Shown: positions 29,827 through 40,590 of the stretch, piece after piece | Layout of the letters: every line of letters starts with the position of its first letter | How positions within the stretch are numbered: the stretch's first letter is position 1 | DNA from: Erwinia endophytica | GTDB taxonomy: Bacteria; Pseudomonadota; Gammaproteobacteria; Enterobacterales; Enterobacteriaceae | DNA length: 64,000 nt | NCBI RefSeq assembly: GCF_009295515.1 | Contig: NZ_RQVV01000052.1 | Location: forward strand, 1 to 64,000 | Reading direction: 5' to 3' | Position numbers and translations under genes: made by a program | The notes under the pieces: generated by a model | What the model was told of the DNA's origin: nothing | Seen by the model: only the letters and a program-made list of their open reading frames with translations | The model's database searches: none

Positions 29827-30582
29827 TCAGGCGACTCTGACTGGCGAACCAAGAGACATCGCAACTTTCATCGCCTCCACCATATCACTGTCTACGCAGG
29901 TACGGCTAAATTCATCCGTTTCCGCCACTGAACTCATCGAAACGCCAGCTTTACGATAGCGCATCGGCGAAGCAATTCGCTGGCTGGCCGAACTATGTAG
30001 TTCACTCAGGCCAGCATCAATAAATTTCTGAAGATTGCTGAGGCGCACACCTGCGCCAGCCATAATAATAGGACCACGCGTCAGGCGATTTAGTTCATTC
30101 AACAACGGTAAACCACTTTCAGCGCTCTGCTGCTGCCCTGATGTCAGGATCCGCGCAACTCCCAAATCAGTCAACTGCTCTAATGCCAGTAATGGGCTAT
30201 GGCAGAGATCGAAGGCCCGGTGGAAAGTCACCGCCATGCCGTCACACAGCGACATAATTTGCTGCATGCGGGGTAAATCGATGTGCCCATCGACATCCAG
30301 TAATCCTACCACTAAACCAGGAAAACCTACTTCCCGAATAAAAGCAATATCGGATTTAATTTCGTTGAATTCGTTCACACTAAAACAAAAGTCGCCACCT
30401 CGTGGGCGAACAATAGGGTGAACGGGAATGGTTACTGCCTCACGGGCCTGTATCAGACTCCCGGCTGAGGGCGTTAAACCACCTTCAGCTGGAGCGGCGC
30501 AGAGTTCTATACGGTCGGCTCCCGCATTTTCAGCGGCCACAGCACAGTCGACCCCATAGCAGCATACTTCCAATTTTAGCAT
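29827..30582 (-). CDS. cutC: CutC family protein
   Basis: 251 residues from the ATG at 30582 ([21 protein letters not shown]), preceded by CAGGAGGAC; an in-frame upstream extension is not conserved. A TIM barrel with [38 protein letters not shown] and IIMAGAGVR. It is named for copper homeostasis, but that role is disputed. The Cys-rich N-terminus is typical. Divergent from the patB-like gene; in E. coli it neighbours yecM in the same way. Confidence 0.94.
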   Translation of the reverse strand: MLKLEVCCYGVDCAVAAENAGADRIELCAAPAEGGLTPSAGSLIQAREAVTIPVHPIVRPRGGDFCFSVNEFNEIKSDIAFIREVGFPGLVVGLLDVDGHIDLPRMQQIMSLCDGMAVTFHRAFDLCHSPLLALEQLTDLGVARILTSGQQQSAESGLPLLNELNRLTRGPIIMAGAGVRLSNLQKFIDAGLSELHSSASQRIASPMRYRKAGVSMSSVAETDEFSRTCVDSDMVEAMKVAMSLGSPVRVA

Positions 30583-30682
30583 CCCGTCCTCCTGTAAATG
30601 ACTGCCAGCTGGTTGTGTAAGTGGATCCTGATGGCTATTATGACCGAAGAATATAAGACTTATATTAGCGGGTATCACCGAC

Positions 30683-31825
30683 ATGGCATGCAATTTTGAC
30701 CAACGGATAGATCGCCGTCACAGCGATAGTCTAAAATGGCAAAAATATGGTGACAGAGATATCCTGCCATTATGGGTTGCTGATACGGACTTCCGGTCAC
30801 CCGATTGCATTATTAACGCCCTGAAACAGCGGGTTGAACACGGCATTTTTGGCTATGGTTCCCCCCCTACTGAGCTGATTGATGTGGTTATCACCCGGAT
30901 GGCCGATCGTTACCAGTGGCAGGTTGAACCCGAGTGGTTGGTGTTTTTGCCTGGAGTGGTCAGCGGGTTAAATATCGCGGTACGCGCCTTTACCGCCCAG
31001 GATCAAGGCACCATCGCGCCGACCCCAATCTATCCGCCCTTCCGTACTGCCGCAAAACTTGCCCATCGTTTTCAGCTTAACGCACAAATGCGGCGACAAG
31101 AGCAACGCTGGCTGATGGATCTCGACGCGCTCGAACCACAGCTGACCGGCCGTGAAAAGTTGCTGATGCTGTGTAACCCGCACAATCCGGGTGGCACAGT
31201 GTATCGCCGGAATGAGTTGGAAAATCAATTACGCTTTGCCCAACGCCATGACCTGATTGTCTGTTCTGATGAAATTCACTGCGATATCCTGTTGGAACCC
31301 GGAGTGAAGCACATTCCGTTCGCCAGCCTCAGTGAGGATGCCCAGCAACGCTCGGTAACACTGCTCTCGCCGTCGAAAACTTTCAACATCGCGGGCCTGG
31401 GCGCGTCGCTGGCCATTATTCCTGATAAGGGATTGCGGACCCGCTTCAACTCGGTCCGTCAGGGCATCGTGCCCACGGTCGATATTCTGGCTCTGGTCGC
31501 CGCCACGGCGGCATGGAAAGATGGGCAACCCTGGCTAAATCAGCAACTGGATTATCTACGCAATAACCGTGATTTACTGACCCGTCAAATCAATGCCGTC
31601 AGCGGTCTTTCACTGGCTGCGCCAGAAGGCACCTATCTGGCATGGATTAATGCCAGCGCGCTGAACGTGGCCAGTCCGGCACTGTTTTTCGAACGTCACG
31701 GCCTGGGCTTTTCACCCGGACGAGATTTCGGTGACGATGGTTTTGTCCGCTTTAACTTCGGTTGCCCACAAAGTCTGGTTAAAGAAGCTCTGCGACGGAT
31801 TGAAAGCGCCGTCAACTCTTTATAG
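30683..31825 (+). CDS. PLP-dependent C-S lyase, MalY/PatB type
   Basis: 380 residues, fold-type I aminotransferase of the MalY/PatB group (cystathionine beta-lyase). PLP lysine Lys232 in [17 protein letters not shown]-binding Asp196 in [18 protein letters not shown] and the C-terminal Arg in VRFNFGCP also fit. The N-terminal [13 protein letters not shown] is typical of the subfamily. It would split cystathionine or cysteine conjugates to a thiol, pyruvate and ammonia. It lies between cutC and yecM and its last six bases overlap convergent yecM. The exact substrate is uncertain. Confidence 0.87.
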   Translation: MACNFDQRIDRRHSDSLKWQKYGDRDILPLWVADTDFRSPDCIINALKQRVEHGIFGYGSPPTELIDVVITRMADRYQWQVEPEWLVFLPGVVSGLNIAVRAFTAQDQGTIAPTPIYPPFRTAAKLAHRFQLNAQMRRQEQRWLMDLDALEPQLTGREKLLMLCNPHNPGGTVYRRNELENQLRFAQRHDLIVCSDEIHCDILLEPGVKHIPFASLSEDAQQRSVTLLSPSKTFNIAGLGASLAIIPDKGLRTRFNSVRQGIVPTVDILALVAATAAWKDGQPWLNQQLDYLRNNRDLLTRQINAVSGLSLAAPEGTYLAWINASALNVASPALFFERHGLGFSPGRDFGDDGFVRFNFGCPQSLVKEALRRIESAVNSL

Positions 31826-32380
31826 CTCGCTCTCGACTACCTCTTTCAGGCTCCAGGGATGGAATTTGATGGTGACACGACCATCAGAGATAGCCAGTGT
31901 CGGATTGAGCAAACGCTCGCCTTCCCCTTTTGGCGCACTGTTTTTGATTGAAATTCCCGGTTCAGATAACCCTTTATCCGAACAGAGCGCCAACGCGTGA
32001 GAGGCCAATTGACTCCCCGTTCCCCGCAAAACAATTTCCACATGTTCCCAGCCTTCATGAGAATAACGCTTGTCTCCCGGCCATGGCAGTTCAACAACGT
32101 TTATCTTCCAGGGACCGACACTGAGCGGCGTGTTCAACTCAAACAGTGCTATCGGCCGGCCATTGATTACCTTCTCAGAAAACAGGACCGCATGCTGCAA
32201 AAACCCTTGCTTCCAACGCTCTGCGGTACTGTTTTGCTGACAACGCACGGCGATATGATCAGCGTCTAATTCCGCGAGATCCAACCCTAAACGATCTGCC
32301 AATGCATAAACAGATAGCACAAAATGTGGTAAATCATCAGACAAATCGCTCAGTTCTGTGGCGATGTGGCTCTCGAACAT
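31820..32380 (-). CDS. yecM: YecM, VOC-superfamily protein
   Basis: 186 residues. Family pattern: DADHIAVRCQQNSTAERWK, GRPIALFELNTPL, VELPWPGDKRYSHEGWEHVE. E. coli YecM (188 residues) has a VOC-like metal-binding fold with unknown substrate. The 3' end overlaps the patB-like gene by six bases. Confidence 0.92.
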   Translation of the reverse strand: MFESHIATELSDLSDDLPHFVLSVYALADRLGLDLAELDADHIAVRCQQNSTAERWKQGFLQHAVLFSEKVINGRPIALFELNTPLSVGPWKINVVELPWPGDKRYSHEGWEHVEIVLRGTGSQLASHALALCSDKGLSEPGISIKNSAPKGEGERLLNPTLAISDGRVTIKFHPWSLKEVVESEL

Positions 32381-32692
32381 CCTCTCCCCTCACTATTACT
32401 GTAATCACTCTAATCATTAAAGAAAATATTACGCGCCAATTATCACTCCAGTAAATTCGCAATATTAACAAGCCTGAATTTAATATAAAGGCCATTATAT
32501 GGAAGCCTACTGGAATCACTGCAGTTTAAACTGGCTCAAATTCACTCTTTAATTTGGAAAATGTTTCTTAACATTATGTTTTTTTTAAATTAAATTTATA
32601 CAACAAGAATAATCTTAAACCATTGCCGCTACTTGTAGGGCACTCTGGATTCTTATAGAGTTTGTTCCGACTCTCTCACAAGGAATAGCAAA
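32381..32692. other. AT-rich intergenic region
   Basis: 312 bases between yecM and a small membrane-protein gene. Strongly AT-rich with T and A runs around 32575-32600. It must hold the yecM promoter (minus strand) and that of the small gene; I see no gene or clear operator. Confidence 0.5.
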
Positions 32693-32821
32693 ATGCTTCT
32701 GTTGATACTTGTCGCAGTGCTGATCATTATGATGGGCTTTGCTCTGGTACGCCACTGGAAGGTGCGCAATCACAAAACCACCATAGCGAGCCCTCATCGC
32801 CCTCATCGCCGACGTTCTTAA
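32693..32821 (+). CDS. Small membrane protein, 42 residues
   Basis: An ATG at 32693, preceded by AAGGA at the right distance, opens 42 codons to TAA. The product starts with a single strong hydrophobic helix (LLLILVAVLIIMMGFALV) and has a short, very basic, His- and Arg-rich tail (HRPHRRRS). This is a typical bacterial small-membrane-protein design, with the basic tail expected in the cytoplasm. I do not recognise the family. It sits alone between yecM and argS. Support comes from the ribosome binding site and composition only. Confidence 0.6.
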   Translation: MLLLILVAVLIIMMGFALVRHWKVRNHKTTIASPHRPHRRRS

Positions 32822-32911
32822 TGATTCAGGCGGGAAACAGCGACGAACTGTTCTCCGCCATCTTCGCCATACAGCCGCTCAGGTTCCTGGATAACTGCAC
32901 GAGAAATGCAG

Positions 32912-32917
32912 TATACT
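32912..32917 (+). promoter_or_regulatory. Possible -10 element of argS
   Basis: TATACT lies 118 bases before the argS start. The -35 region is weak. If used, it would give a leader of about 110 nucleotides containing the hairpin described next. Confidence 0.35.
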
Positions 32918-32988
32918 TTTCCCCTTATTTTTAGCGCGGCCAGTCCACTGCAGAGCACATCGTGGTCTGGTATCGTGCAGAATGACGG

Positions 32989-33017
32989 CCTGCGCTTTCT
33001 GGCGCAGGTCTTTTTTA
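32989..33017 (+). terminator. Terminator-like hairpin immediately upstream of argS
   Basis: CCTGCGC pairs with GCGCAGG around a six-base loop and is followed by TCTTTTTT. It is a full intrinsic terminator by structure, yet it ends 18 bases before the argS GTG. It either ends transcription from the small upstream gene or acts as a leader attenuator for argS. Confidence 0.7.
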
Positions 33018-33034
33018 GCTTATAAGGTAAACCG

Positions 33035-34765
33035 GTGAATATTCAGGCTATTCTCTCAGAAAAAGTCAGTCAGGCGATGATCGCGGCAGGGGCTACAGCC
33101 GATTGCGAACCCCAGGTTCGTCAGTCAGCCAAAGTGCAATTTGGCGACTACCAGGTAAACGGCATTATGACCGTAGCGAAAAAACTGGGTAAAGCCCCCC
33201 GAAAACTGGCCGAAGAAGTGCTGACCCATCTTGACCTGCAGGGAATGGCCAGCAAGGTCGAGATAGCTGGCCCCGGTTTCATCAACCTGTTCCTTGACCC
33301 CGCCTGGCTCGCCCGGCAAGTCGACAGCGTGGTGAATGCTCCCCGCCTGGGGATTACGCCAGTAACACCACAGACCGTGGTTATCGACTACTCCGCGCCT
33401 AATGTTGCGAAAGAGATGCACGTCGGACATCTCCGTTCAACGATTATCGGCGATGCCGCGGTCCGTACACTGGAATTTCTCGGCCACAAGGTGATCCGTG
33501 CCAACCATGTGGGTGACTGGGGGACGCAGTTCGGTATGCTGATAGCGTTCCTTGAAAAGCAGCAGAACGAACATCACGACGATCTGGCGCTGGCCGATCT
33601 GGAATCCTTCTACCGTGAAGCAAAACGGACTTACGACGAAGATCCCGTCTTCGCCGAGCGCGCCCGTGGTTACGTGGTCAAGCTACAGGGGGGCGATGAA
33701 TACTGCCGGAAGATGTGGAAGAAGCTGGTCGACATTACCATGTCGCAAAACCAGCTTGCTTATGAACGCATGAATGTCACCCTGACCCGCCAGGATGTGA
33801 TGGGTGAAAGCCTGTACAACGATATGCTACCAGGCATTGTCGCGGACCTTAAAGCCAAAGGCCTGGCGGTAGAAAGCGAAGGCGCCATCGTAGTCTTTCT
33901 CGACGAGTACAAAAATAAAGACGGCGAGCCAATGGGGGTGATCATCCAGAAAAAGGATGGCGGCTATCTCTATACCACTACCGATATCGCCTGTGCCAAA
34001 TATCGTTATGAAACACTGCATGCCGATCGGGTGCTGTACTACATCGACTCTCGTCAGCATCAGCATCTGCAACAAGCCTGGGCTATTGTGCGTAAAGCGG
34101 GTTATGTACCAGATTCCGTGCCGCTGGAGCACCATGCCTTTGGCATGATGCTGGGCAAAGACGGCAAACCGTTTAAAACCCGTGCCGGGGGCACCATCAA
34201 GCTGTCCGATCTGTTGGATGAAGCGGTTGAGCGCGCGACCCGCCTGGTCAGTGAGAAAAATCCAGAGATGCCTGCGGATGAGTTGCAGCGTCTGGCAAAC
34301 ATCGTTGGGATCGGCGCGGTTAAATATGCCGACCTGTCCAAAAACCGCACCACTGATTACATTTTTGACTGGGATAACATGCTGGCCTTTGAAGGCAATA
34401 CCGCGCCTTATATGCAGTATGCCTATACTCGCGTGCTGTCCGTATTCCGTAAAGCTGGAATTGATGAAGCGGCAGTGACGGGTAAAACAGTGCTCAGCGA
34501 GGAACGAGAATCGGCGCTGGCCGTACGTTTGCTGCAATTTGAAGAGACAATAACGCAAGTGGCCCGCGACGGTACGCCACATGTAATGTGTGCTTATCTC
34601 TACGATCTGGCCGGTTTGTTCTCAAGTTTCTACGAGCACTGCCCAATCCTGTCAGCAAATGACGAAACGACAAAGCAAAGCCGTCTGACGTTGGCGCTGC
34701 TCACAGCAAGGACACTGAAACAGGGGCTGGAAACACTCGGCATTGAGACCGTAGAAAGAATGTAA
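33035..34765 (+). CDS. argS: Arginyl-tRNA synthetase
   Basis: 576 residues with a GTG start ([19 protein letters not shown], the conserved N-terminus) and TAAGG upstream. Class I synthetase; the HIGH motif is in [20 protein letters not shown]. The N-terminal additional domain is followed by the Rossmann core and the C-terminal DALR anticodon domain ([15 protein letters not shown]). The canonical KMSK is replaced, as in most bacterial ArgS. It is preceded by a terminator-like hairpin. Confidence 0.97.
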   Translation: MNIQAILSEKVSQAMIAAGATADCEPQVRQSAKVQFGDYQVNGIMTVAKKLGKAPRKLAEEVLTHLDLQGMASKVEIAGPGFINLFLDPAWLARQVDSVVNAPRLGITPVTPQTVVIDYSAPNVAKEMHVGHLRSTIIGDAAVRTLEFLGHKVIRANHVGDWGTQFGMLIAFLEKQQNEHHDDLALADLESFYREAKRTYDEDPVFAERARGYVVKLQGGDEYCRKMWKKLVDITMSQNQLAYERMNVTLTRQDVMGESLYNDMLPGIVADLKAKGLAVESEGAIVVFLDEYKNKDGEPMGVIIQKKDGGYLYTTTDIACAKYRYETLHADRVLYYIDSRQHQHLQQAWAIVRKAGYVPDSVPLEHHAFGMMLGKDGKPFKTRAGGTIKLSDLLDEAVERATRLVSEKNPEMPADELQRLANIVGIGAVKYADLSKNRTTDYIFDWDNMLAFEGNTAPYMQYAYTRVLSVFRKAGIDEAAVTGKTVLSEERESALAVRLLQFEETITQVARDGTPHVMCAYLYDLAGLFSSFYEHCPILSANDETTKQSRLTLALLTARTLKQGLETLGIETVERM

Positions 34766-34769
34766 CACC

Positions 34770-34803
34770 AGAAAAATAACGCGGGATGAGTGATTCATCC
34801 CGC
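34770..34803. terminator. Bidirectional terminator between argS and a membrane-protein gene
   Basis: GCGGGATGA/TCATCCCGC (34781-34803) with a five-base loop. On the minus strand it is followed by GTTATTTTTC, a fair U-run for the gene ending at 34812; on the plus strand the tail is weak. Confidence 0.7.
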
Positions 34804-34811
34804 CTGTATCG

Positions 34812-35423
34812 TTAATTTCTGGTCCTGTCGCCGTAAAAATAACTACAAGTGGCCAGGAAACACAAGCTGTAACCCAGCAGTTCACAACCTTCTTCCACCA
34901 TATTTTTTACCGTATGGTTATAACCTGCCATCATCAGTGTCCGCCAGAGATCCTGCATGCCAAACAGACGGGAAAATACCAGGATAATCAGCAACCCCGC
35001 ACTCATCATCCCCCATGATGGCTTGCGGAGGATATCGACCAGTCCGGCCACAGCCTGGCGTGGCTGACGGGCGGCAATGGCCAAACAAACAACCGTAACA
35101 ACCAGCGCGAACCAACTCCAACTGCCGTGATGGAGTTTATCAAAAAGAAAGTCCATTTCACGGATCAACATGCAACTAAAGAACCCCCCCACCAGAACCA
35201 ACGCCGGACGCTCATTGCGTTGTCTTCTGGCACGGTAAAAGTACAGCAGTACAATAACCAGCAGGATCAGTTCCTGAACGATTTCAGTAAATGATAACTC
35301 ATGAACAGCATCATGCATCCAGTGGACATCAATATATATCAGGCTCATCATCAGACACAGAAAGAGCGAGCAAGCTAAAAATCCAGCGATCCTGCTGCGA
35401 ATAAAAATTAAATCAGAATGCAT
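34812..35423 (-). CDS. Predicted membrane protein, function unknown
   Basis: 203 residues from the ATG at 35423, preceded by AAAAAAGGGATTGAG; an open frame reaches 35480 but lacks a good start signal. About six hydrophobic segments (for example GFLACSLFLCLMMSLIYIDV, FALVVTVVCLAIAAR, GLLIILVFSRLFGM). The second half contains NHTVKNMVEEGCELLGYSLC, a Glu-Glu/Cys-containing helix shared by small membrane proteins of unknown role. No enzymatic motif. Convergent with argS. Confidence 0.75.
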   Translation of the reverse strand: MHSDLIFIRSRIAGFLACSLFLCLMMSLIYIDVHWMHDAVHELSFTEIVQELILLVIVLLYFYRARRQRNERPALVLVGGFFSCMLIREMDFLFDKLHHGSWSWFALVVTVVCLAIAARQPRQAVAGLVDILRKPSWGMMSAGLLIILVFSRLFGMQDLWRTLMMAGYNHTVKNMVEEGCELLGYSLCFLATCSYFYGDRTRN

Positions 35424-35879
35424 CTCAATCCCTTTTTTAATTATAAAACATTCCATTTTATAGCCAGCATAAAATTTCATTTACCATTTAATGCGAGAGA
35501 ACGAAATGTTTTAAATACAAACCAAAAAATTAATTACATTATTCATTTATATCATGCAGTTAAGATAAATTTATCATCATAACTTAATAATACTCACGTA
35601 AACCAATCATCGGTGGGAATAGTATATTCCTCACCTTCTCCCCGTAACGCCAATTCCGTCAGAATGTACATCCCTCCCGCGAAAGAAAAATAAGAGTTTT
35701 GGACAATGAGCTGCCGTGTAATTCGTTCTATAACGTCATTAAACGCGCGAAAATTAATTAAGTTTCGCATTCTAAATTCAAACAGGCACCGGGCATTTTG
35801 TCTTACACTGAATAGGCCAGGATATTTCTCACGACACAGCCGGGGCGCTTTGAGACGCCCCAGGCTCTTTTGCCTCGTA
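35424..35879. other. AT-rich intergenic region with a G/C hairpin
   Basis: 456 bases with no convincing gene. The part at 35500-35620 is very AT-rich. Near the otsA end GGGGCG/CGCCCC (35842-35861) forms a hairpin without a clear U-run; it may assist otsA termination. Confidence 0.45.
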
Positions 35880-37310
35880 TCAGGCTAATCGTGGCAAGGT
35901 GGCGACTTTACCCGCCTCCCCCAACACCTGACTACGTGCCGGAATCGCCAGCAAATCCTTTAAGTAGGTTTTGCGCCAGTGGGTTATGTCATTCTTCTGC
36001 AACACCGCCATCATGTCTTTATAGCGAGAAATACGTTCGTTCAGAGGCATTGTTGCTGCCTGATTCAGCGCTGCGGCCACTTCGTCACGATCATAAGGAT
36101 TAACAATCAATGCCGAAGTTAACTCATTAGCCGCGCCAGCAAAACGTGACAGCACCAGCACGCCGGGATCTCGTGGGTCCTGGGCAGCGACATACTCCTT
36201 CGCGACCAGATTCATCCCATCGCGTAACGGCGTCACCAGACCAATATCAGTCAACCGGAAGATTTTCATCAGCAAACGGCGCTCAAAATGCTGGTTCAGA
36301 TAGTACAGTGGTGTCCAGCCCAGCGTGCCGTACTTACCATTGATCCTCCCGGCCTCGGTTTCCAACTGGTGGCGGATATCCTGATAGGCCTGCACATCGC
36401 CACGCGAGGTGGGGGCAATCTGCGAAAAACGGATTTTCCCCCGATGCTCAGGATAATTCTCCAGCAGCGCCTCATAAGCGAGAAAGCGTTCTGGCAAACC
36501 TTTGGAGTAATCCAGGCGTTCGCAGGCAATAATATTTTTTGCATCGCCAAGATCTTTTTTCATCGCCGCCATTTTGGGTGGTAGCGGCCCTTCAGCCATC
36601 TCTTTAATGCTGTCCGGCTCAATACCAATCGGGTAAACACCGGTAATAAAATGTTTGCCAAACGCAGTGTGTTTTTTGCCTTTGCTCTGCATCAATGTCA
36701 GGAATGACAGACATTCCAAAAAAGCAGTACGGTCACTTTCGGTCTGGAAGCCCAGCAGATCGTAATCACACAGCATTTCCAGTAACTCTTTATGGGGCGG
36801 CAGCGCGTTAAAGATTTCCGGTGTGGGGAATGGGATATGCAAGAAGAATCCAATACGATTTTGGACCCCCAGCTTGCGCAGCTCAGCAGCGAACGGCAAC
36901 AAGTGATAATCATGGATCCACAGCACATCATCTGCTTTCAGCAGGGGTAGCAAACGCCTGGCCAGCATTCTGTTCACGCGGCAATAGACATCCCACGCTT
37001 CCCGCTGAAAGTTAACCAGATCCAGGCGGTAGTGAAAAGCGGGCCAGATGACCGCATTGGAAAATTGCAGGTAATACAGATCGTAGTCATTCTGATTCAA
37101 TCCAAAAGAGGCGTAGGTGATGTTGTCCTGCTCGAACACATTCATTTCTTCATCATCTTCGCCTATTTCATTAATTTCGCCGTTCCAGCCAAACCACATT
37201 CCACCGGTGGTTTTCAGCGCATCCATAATGCCAACAGCGAGACCACCTGCACTGGCTTTCGTCCCATTGGGTATTGCAATGCGGTTAGATACGACGACTA
37301 AGCGATTCAT
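35880..37310 (-). CDS. otsA: Trehalose-6-phosphate synthase
   Basis: 476 residues, GT20 family. It joins UDP-glucose and glucose-6-phosphate. The N-terminal VVSNRIAIP and [12 protein letters not shown], the central DYHLLPFA and [10 protein letters not shown], and the nucleotide-sugar site [12 protein letters not shown] are present. The start overlaps the otsB end by 26 bases, as in E. coli, giving coupled translation. In the family the operon is induced by sigma-S and osmotic stress. Confidence 0.96.
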   Translation of the reverse strand: MNRLVVVSNRIAIPNGTKASAGGLAVGIMDALKTTGGMWFGWNGEINEIGEDDEEMNVFEQDNITYASFGLNQNDYDLYYLQFSNAVIWPAFHYRLDLVNFQREAWDVYCRVNRMLARRLLPLLKADDVLWIHDYHLLPFAAELRKLGVQNRIGFFLHIPFPTPEIFNALPPHKELLEMLCDYDLLGFQTESDRTAFLECLSFLTLMQSKGKKHTAFGKHFITGVYPIGIEPDSIKEMAEGPLPPKMAAMKKDLGDAKNIIACERLDYSKGLPERFLAYEALLENYPEHRGKIRFSQIAPTSRGDVQAYQDIRHQLETEAGRINGKYGTLGWTPLYYLNQHFERRLLMKIFRLTDIGLVTPLRDGMNLVAKEYVAAQDPRDPGVLVLSRFAGAANELTSALIVNPYDRDEVAAALNQAATMPLNERISRYKDMMAVLQKNDITHWRKTYLKDLLAIPARSQVLGEAGKVATLPRLA

Positions 37311-38094
37311 AACCTTGACTCCCTCCCGACGTTGCTACGCCTTGATCTAACTGTAATAGTATTTGTTCCAGCCACTGACCTACCGCCCCGACATCCGGCA
37401 AACGATACGCCGCTTCGCTCGGCCCTTCACCAATTTTGATTGAGAGACCTTCCATGATATTGACCACCTTAAATGCAGCTTCATCGGTCAAATCATCCCC
37501 CAGGAATACCGGTGTTCTGCCGGCAAAAGGAGCCTGTTGCATAAATGCATGAATAGCACTCCCTTTACTGATACCTTTCGGCTTAATTTCCACCACGCAT
37601 TTACCGGGTTGCAGAGTCAGCATCGGGAAGCGTTTGGTCATCAATTCCGCCAGCGCCAGTATCTCCTTCTGAAAATGCTCCGCGCGGCGATAATGCAGTG
37701 CAAAAGCCATTCCTTTGATTTCCAACTGCGTGTTCGGCATGGCATCTATCGCTTCTCTTAGTAATGAAGAAATCGACTCTGCCACCTCATCCGGTAATGA
37801 AAGACGTTCGATATGGCCCGATGCATCGCGGCGCTCAGCGCCATGTACGCCAGCCAGAGGAAGATGTAAAGGCGAGACCAGTGCATCCAGTTCGCTCATC
37901 GGGCGGCCCGAAACCAACGCCACGGCCCCCTCATTGAGCTGGACCAACTGGTGCAAACTGGCAAGGATTGAGGCGGGGATAAAGACCTCATCCGGACGCG
38001 ACTGAATAGCAGCCAGTGTGCCATCAACGTCAAAAAAGAAAGCGTAGCGCTCAGTTGGGGATAGAGGGGGAACTGGCTCGTTTTGAATATTCAC
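37285..38094 (-). CDS. otsB: Trehalose-6-phosphate phosphatase
   Basis: 269 residues, HAD superfamily. The nucleophile motif is AFFFDVDGTLA; VSGRPMSELDALV and the late FLGDDLTDEAAFKVV supply the other HAD motifs. It removes phosphate from trehalose-6-phosphate. First gene of otsBA. Confidence 0.96.
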   Translation of the reverse strand: MNIQNEPVPPLSPTERYAFFFDVDGTLAAIQSRPDEVFIPASILASLHQLVQLNEGAVALVSGRPMSELDALVSPLHLPLAGVHGAERRDASGHIERLSLPDEVAESISSLLREAIDAMPNTQLEIKGMAFALHYRRAEHFQKEILALAELMTKRFPMLTLQPGKCVVEIKPKGISKGSAIHAFMQQAPFAGRTPVFLGDDLTDEAAFKVVNIMEGLSIKIGEGPSEAAYRLPDVGAVGQWLEQILLQLDQGVATSGGSQGYESLSRRI

Positions 38095-38786
38095 CCGTAT
38101 TTCCTCCTGATTATGTGTGTTACGGCGATACGTTCATCAGGCTTTTTGAAGCCCAACTTACGCTGGCGGGGTCAGATGGCGTATCTGAATCACCCACAAC
38201 GCACGAGGAAAAAGTGCTGTTTACAATGATGGCAAGCAATAACCGCAATCCAGCCGGGTTATTCAACAAGGGAGATAACAAGGACAAATGTCGTCAGGTT
38301 TCATCGTCTACAGGTACTGTTTCCTTCCACTATCAGATCGGCACGACAAATGTGCAATGGGGCCCGCCTTGTTGCCAGATATGCAACAACATTAATTTTC
38401 AGTATAACCATTGAGCACAGATTTACCAGACCTGGCACCGGCAGGCGGGGAACCGCCGTGCTCCGCTTACCGTAACGACGGTGATCACTCGCGCCACGTA
38501 TTCCGGGTAATCACCCCACCCATCCGCAATCCTCCCAGCAATCCCATCGCGCCCTCACAACCATCGTTACCTGTGGCGGAAATATAACACCGGGGTGATG
38601 GAAAACGGATTGCTCAAATTAACAGCGCATCCGCAAAAGTTAGTGGTAAAGGGAAACGCAGGTCGCTACAGAGCAAAGCATTGGTGACGTCGTGGCTCAG
38701 AGCGCTAATCGGCTCGCGGGCATCCTCGCTATAATGGGAGCCACCGGTGTGGAAAGCGCACCAGACGCAACCAGAGAGGTCATGTT
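38095..38786. other. Intergenic region upstream of otsBA and the EthD-like gene
   Basis: 692 bases. It must contain the otsB promoter (minus strand). On the plus strand TATAAT at 38730-38735 is a good -10 for the EthD-like gene, with a poor -35. I found no gene, terminator or repeat that I could support; short frames lack start signals. Confidence 0.45.
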
Positions 38787-39095
38787 TTGATTAAATACAG
38801 CGTGCTGTACCCGAACACTGAAAACGGTAAGTTTGACCATGATTATTATCGCGACGTGCATCTGCCACTGATCAAAAAAAGAATGGGGTCCTACCTGCTG
38901 TCCTATTCCATTGACAAAATCATCACCACCCCGGAAGGCACTCCGGCCCCCTATATCGCCGCCTGTCATTTAATCTGTCATTCTGTCGACGACCTGCAGA
39001 AAGGTATGGCGGGCCATGTTGATGAAATCGTGGGCGATATCGCGAATTTTACCAACATCACATCAGTGAAATGGATTTCAGAAGTGGTGGCATAA
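38787..39095 (+). CDS. EthD-domain protein
   Basis: 102 residues from a TTG at 38787, preceded by AGAGAGGT; no ATG or GTG start is available in frame. The N-terminal IKYSVLYPNTENGKFDHDYY with HLPLIKKRM is the EthD/TIGR02118 pattern, a dimeric alpha-beta barrel. The founding member helps ethyl tert-butyl ether degradation, but most relatives have no known function. A stand-alone unit before hemB. Confidence 0.85.
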   Translation: MIKYSVLYPNTENGKFDHDYYRDVHLPLIKKRMGSYLLSYSIDKIITTPEGTPAPYIAACHLICHSVDDLQKGMAGHVDEIVGDIANFTNITSVKWISEVVA

Positions 39096-39279
39096 ATTTT
39101 ACCGGGGAAAGGGACACAAGCGTGAGAGACACGTTCTCTGCCGGAGAATGACCTGTCTCACACCAGAGGACGGTGCGAGACAGGGATCACATATAACGAT
39201 GTTGTATCGTTAATAACGCGTGAGCGTACTTCCCCACGCCGTCTCACTGCTTATCAGCAGGATCATGCCGCTCAAGGTG

Positions 39280-40257
39280 TTACAGCAGGTGCTTCTCAGC
39301 CAAATCCAATGCGAAGTAGCTGAGGATCATGTCCGCCCCCGCACGTTTGATCGCGCCAAGGCTTTCCAGCACCACATCCTGTTCATTCACCGCACCCGCC
39401 AGCGCTGCAAACTTGATCATCGCATATTCACCACTCACTTGATAAGCCGCCAACGGCAGATCGGTTCGCTCGCGTACCTCGCGGATAATATCCAGATAGG
39501 CACCAGCGGGTTTCACCATCAGCACATCGGCCCCTTCCGCCTGATCGATTAACGATTCGCGAATGGCTTCACGGCGGTTCAGTGGATTCATCTGATACGT
39601 TTTACGGTCTCCCTTCAGCGAAGTACCCGCGGCTTCACGGAACGGGCCATAGAAAGAAGAAGCAAACTTGGTGGAATAAGACATGATGGCAGTATTGGTA
39701 AACCCGGCTTCGTCCAGGGCGTAACGGATTGCCGCGACCTGCCCATCCATTGCCGCAGAAGGGGCGATGAAATCGGCACCGGCACGTGCAGCAGCAACGG
39801 CCTGCTTGCCCAGGTTAATCAGTGTGGCGTCATTATCCACCCCATGATCATGCAATACGCCGCAATGACCGTGAGTGGTATATTCGCAGAAGCAGGTATC
39901 CGACATCACGATCATTTCCGGCACGGTGTCTTTGCAAATCCGTGACATACGGGAGACCAGGCCGTTCTCCTGCCAGGTATCGCTGCCATCCTCATCGGTA
40001 TGATGAGAGATACCAAACGTCATCACCGCGCGGATCCCCGCGCTGGCAATGCGCTCAATTTCATACGCCAGACGTCGTTCCGGAATACGCATCACACCAG
40101 GCATCGCCTGAATTTCTTTGTACTCGTCAAGGCCTTCCTCAACGAAAATTGGCAATATTAAATCATTAATATTGAGGGTGGTTTCCTGAAACAGGGTGCG
40201 AAATGCGGGGGTCTGACGTAAACGTCTTGGACGCAGGCTGGGAGAGTAACTGGACAA
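39280..40257 (-). CDS. hemB: Delta-aminolevulinic acid dehydratase (porphobilinogen synthase)
   Basis: 325 residues. It condenses two 5-aminolevulinates to porphobilinogen in haem synthesis. The Zn-binding Cys cluster is [15 protein letters not shown]. The two active-site lysines lie in [16 protein letters not shown] and in [12 protein letters not shown]. The 333-base region upstream (40258-40590) holds only its promoter area. Confidence 0.96.
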   Translation of the reverse strand: MSSYSPSLRPRRLRQTPAFRTLFQETTLNINDLILPIFVEEGLDEYKEIQAMPGVMRIPERRLAYEIERIASAGIRAVMTFGISHHTDEDGSDTWQENGLVSRMSRICKDTVPEMIVMSDTCFCEYTTHGHCGVLHDHGVDNDATLINLGKQAVAAARAGADFIAPSAAMDGQVAAIRYALDEAGFTNTAIMSYSTKFASSFYGPFREAAGTSLKGDRKTYQMNPLNRREAIRESLIDQAEGADVLMVKPAGAYLDIIREVRERTDLPLAAYQVSGEYAMIKFAALAGAVNEQDVVLESLGAIKRAGADMILSYFALDLAEKHLL

Positions 40258-40590
40258 AACAACCTCGGTTTAACGGATAGCGCGGCGATAAAACAACCGT
40301 CGATGATAAAAAAGTGGGTCCGTTAACAGTATACCTCCACGTACTTTCTGACAATCTTTGCGATGCTCCCCAGCCCATTAACGGCACAGAATGTGTATAT
40401 TCACCGCTATGTTAGCCTTCATTACGGCTTCATCTCCTGCCAACTTTATCGCCTGAGTTATAGAGGGGCACAAGGGGATAATATGGCAAATATGACCACC
40501 TCGCTGATTGCCGCCAGCGTGATGGTCCACTGCGTTTTTATGACAACGCCACAGAATCAATATCCGCGATAAAATTCCCGAATAACGAAC
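40258..40590. other. Intergenic region between hemB and the glycosyltransferase island
   Basis: 333 bases. It contains the hemB promoter region and the 3' flank of the minus-strand glycosyltransferase. No gene, hairpin terminator or repeat is evident. It marks the left edge of the polysaccharide island. Confidence 0.4.

Noticed and set aside
33827-34582. A 251-codon open frame antisense to argS
   Set aside because: Shadow of argS with no start signal.
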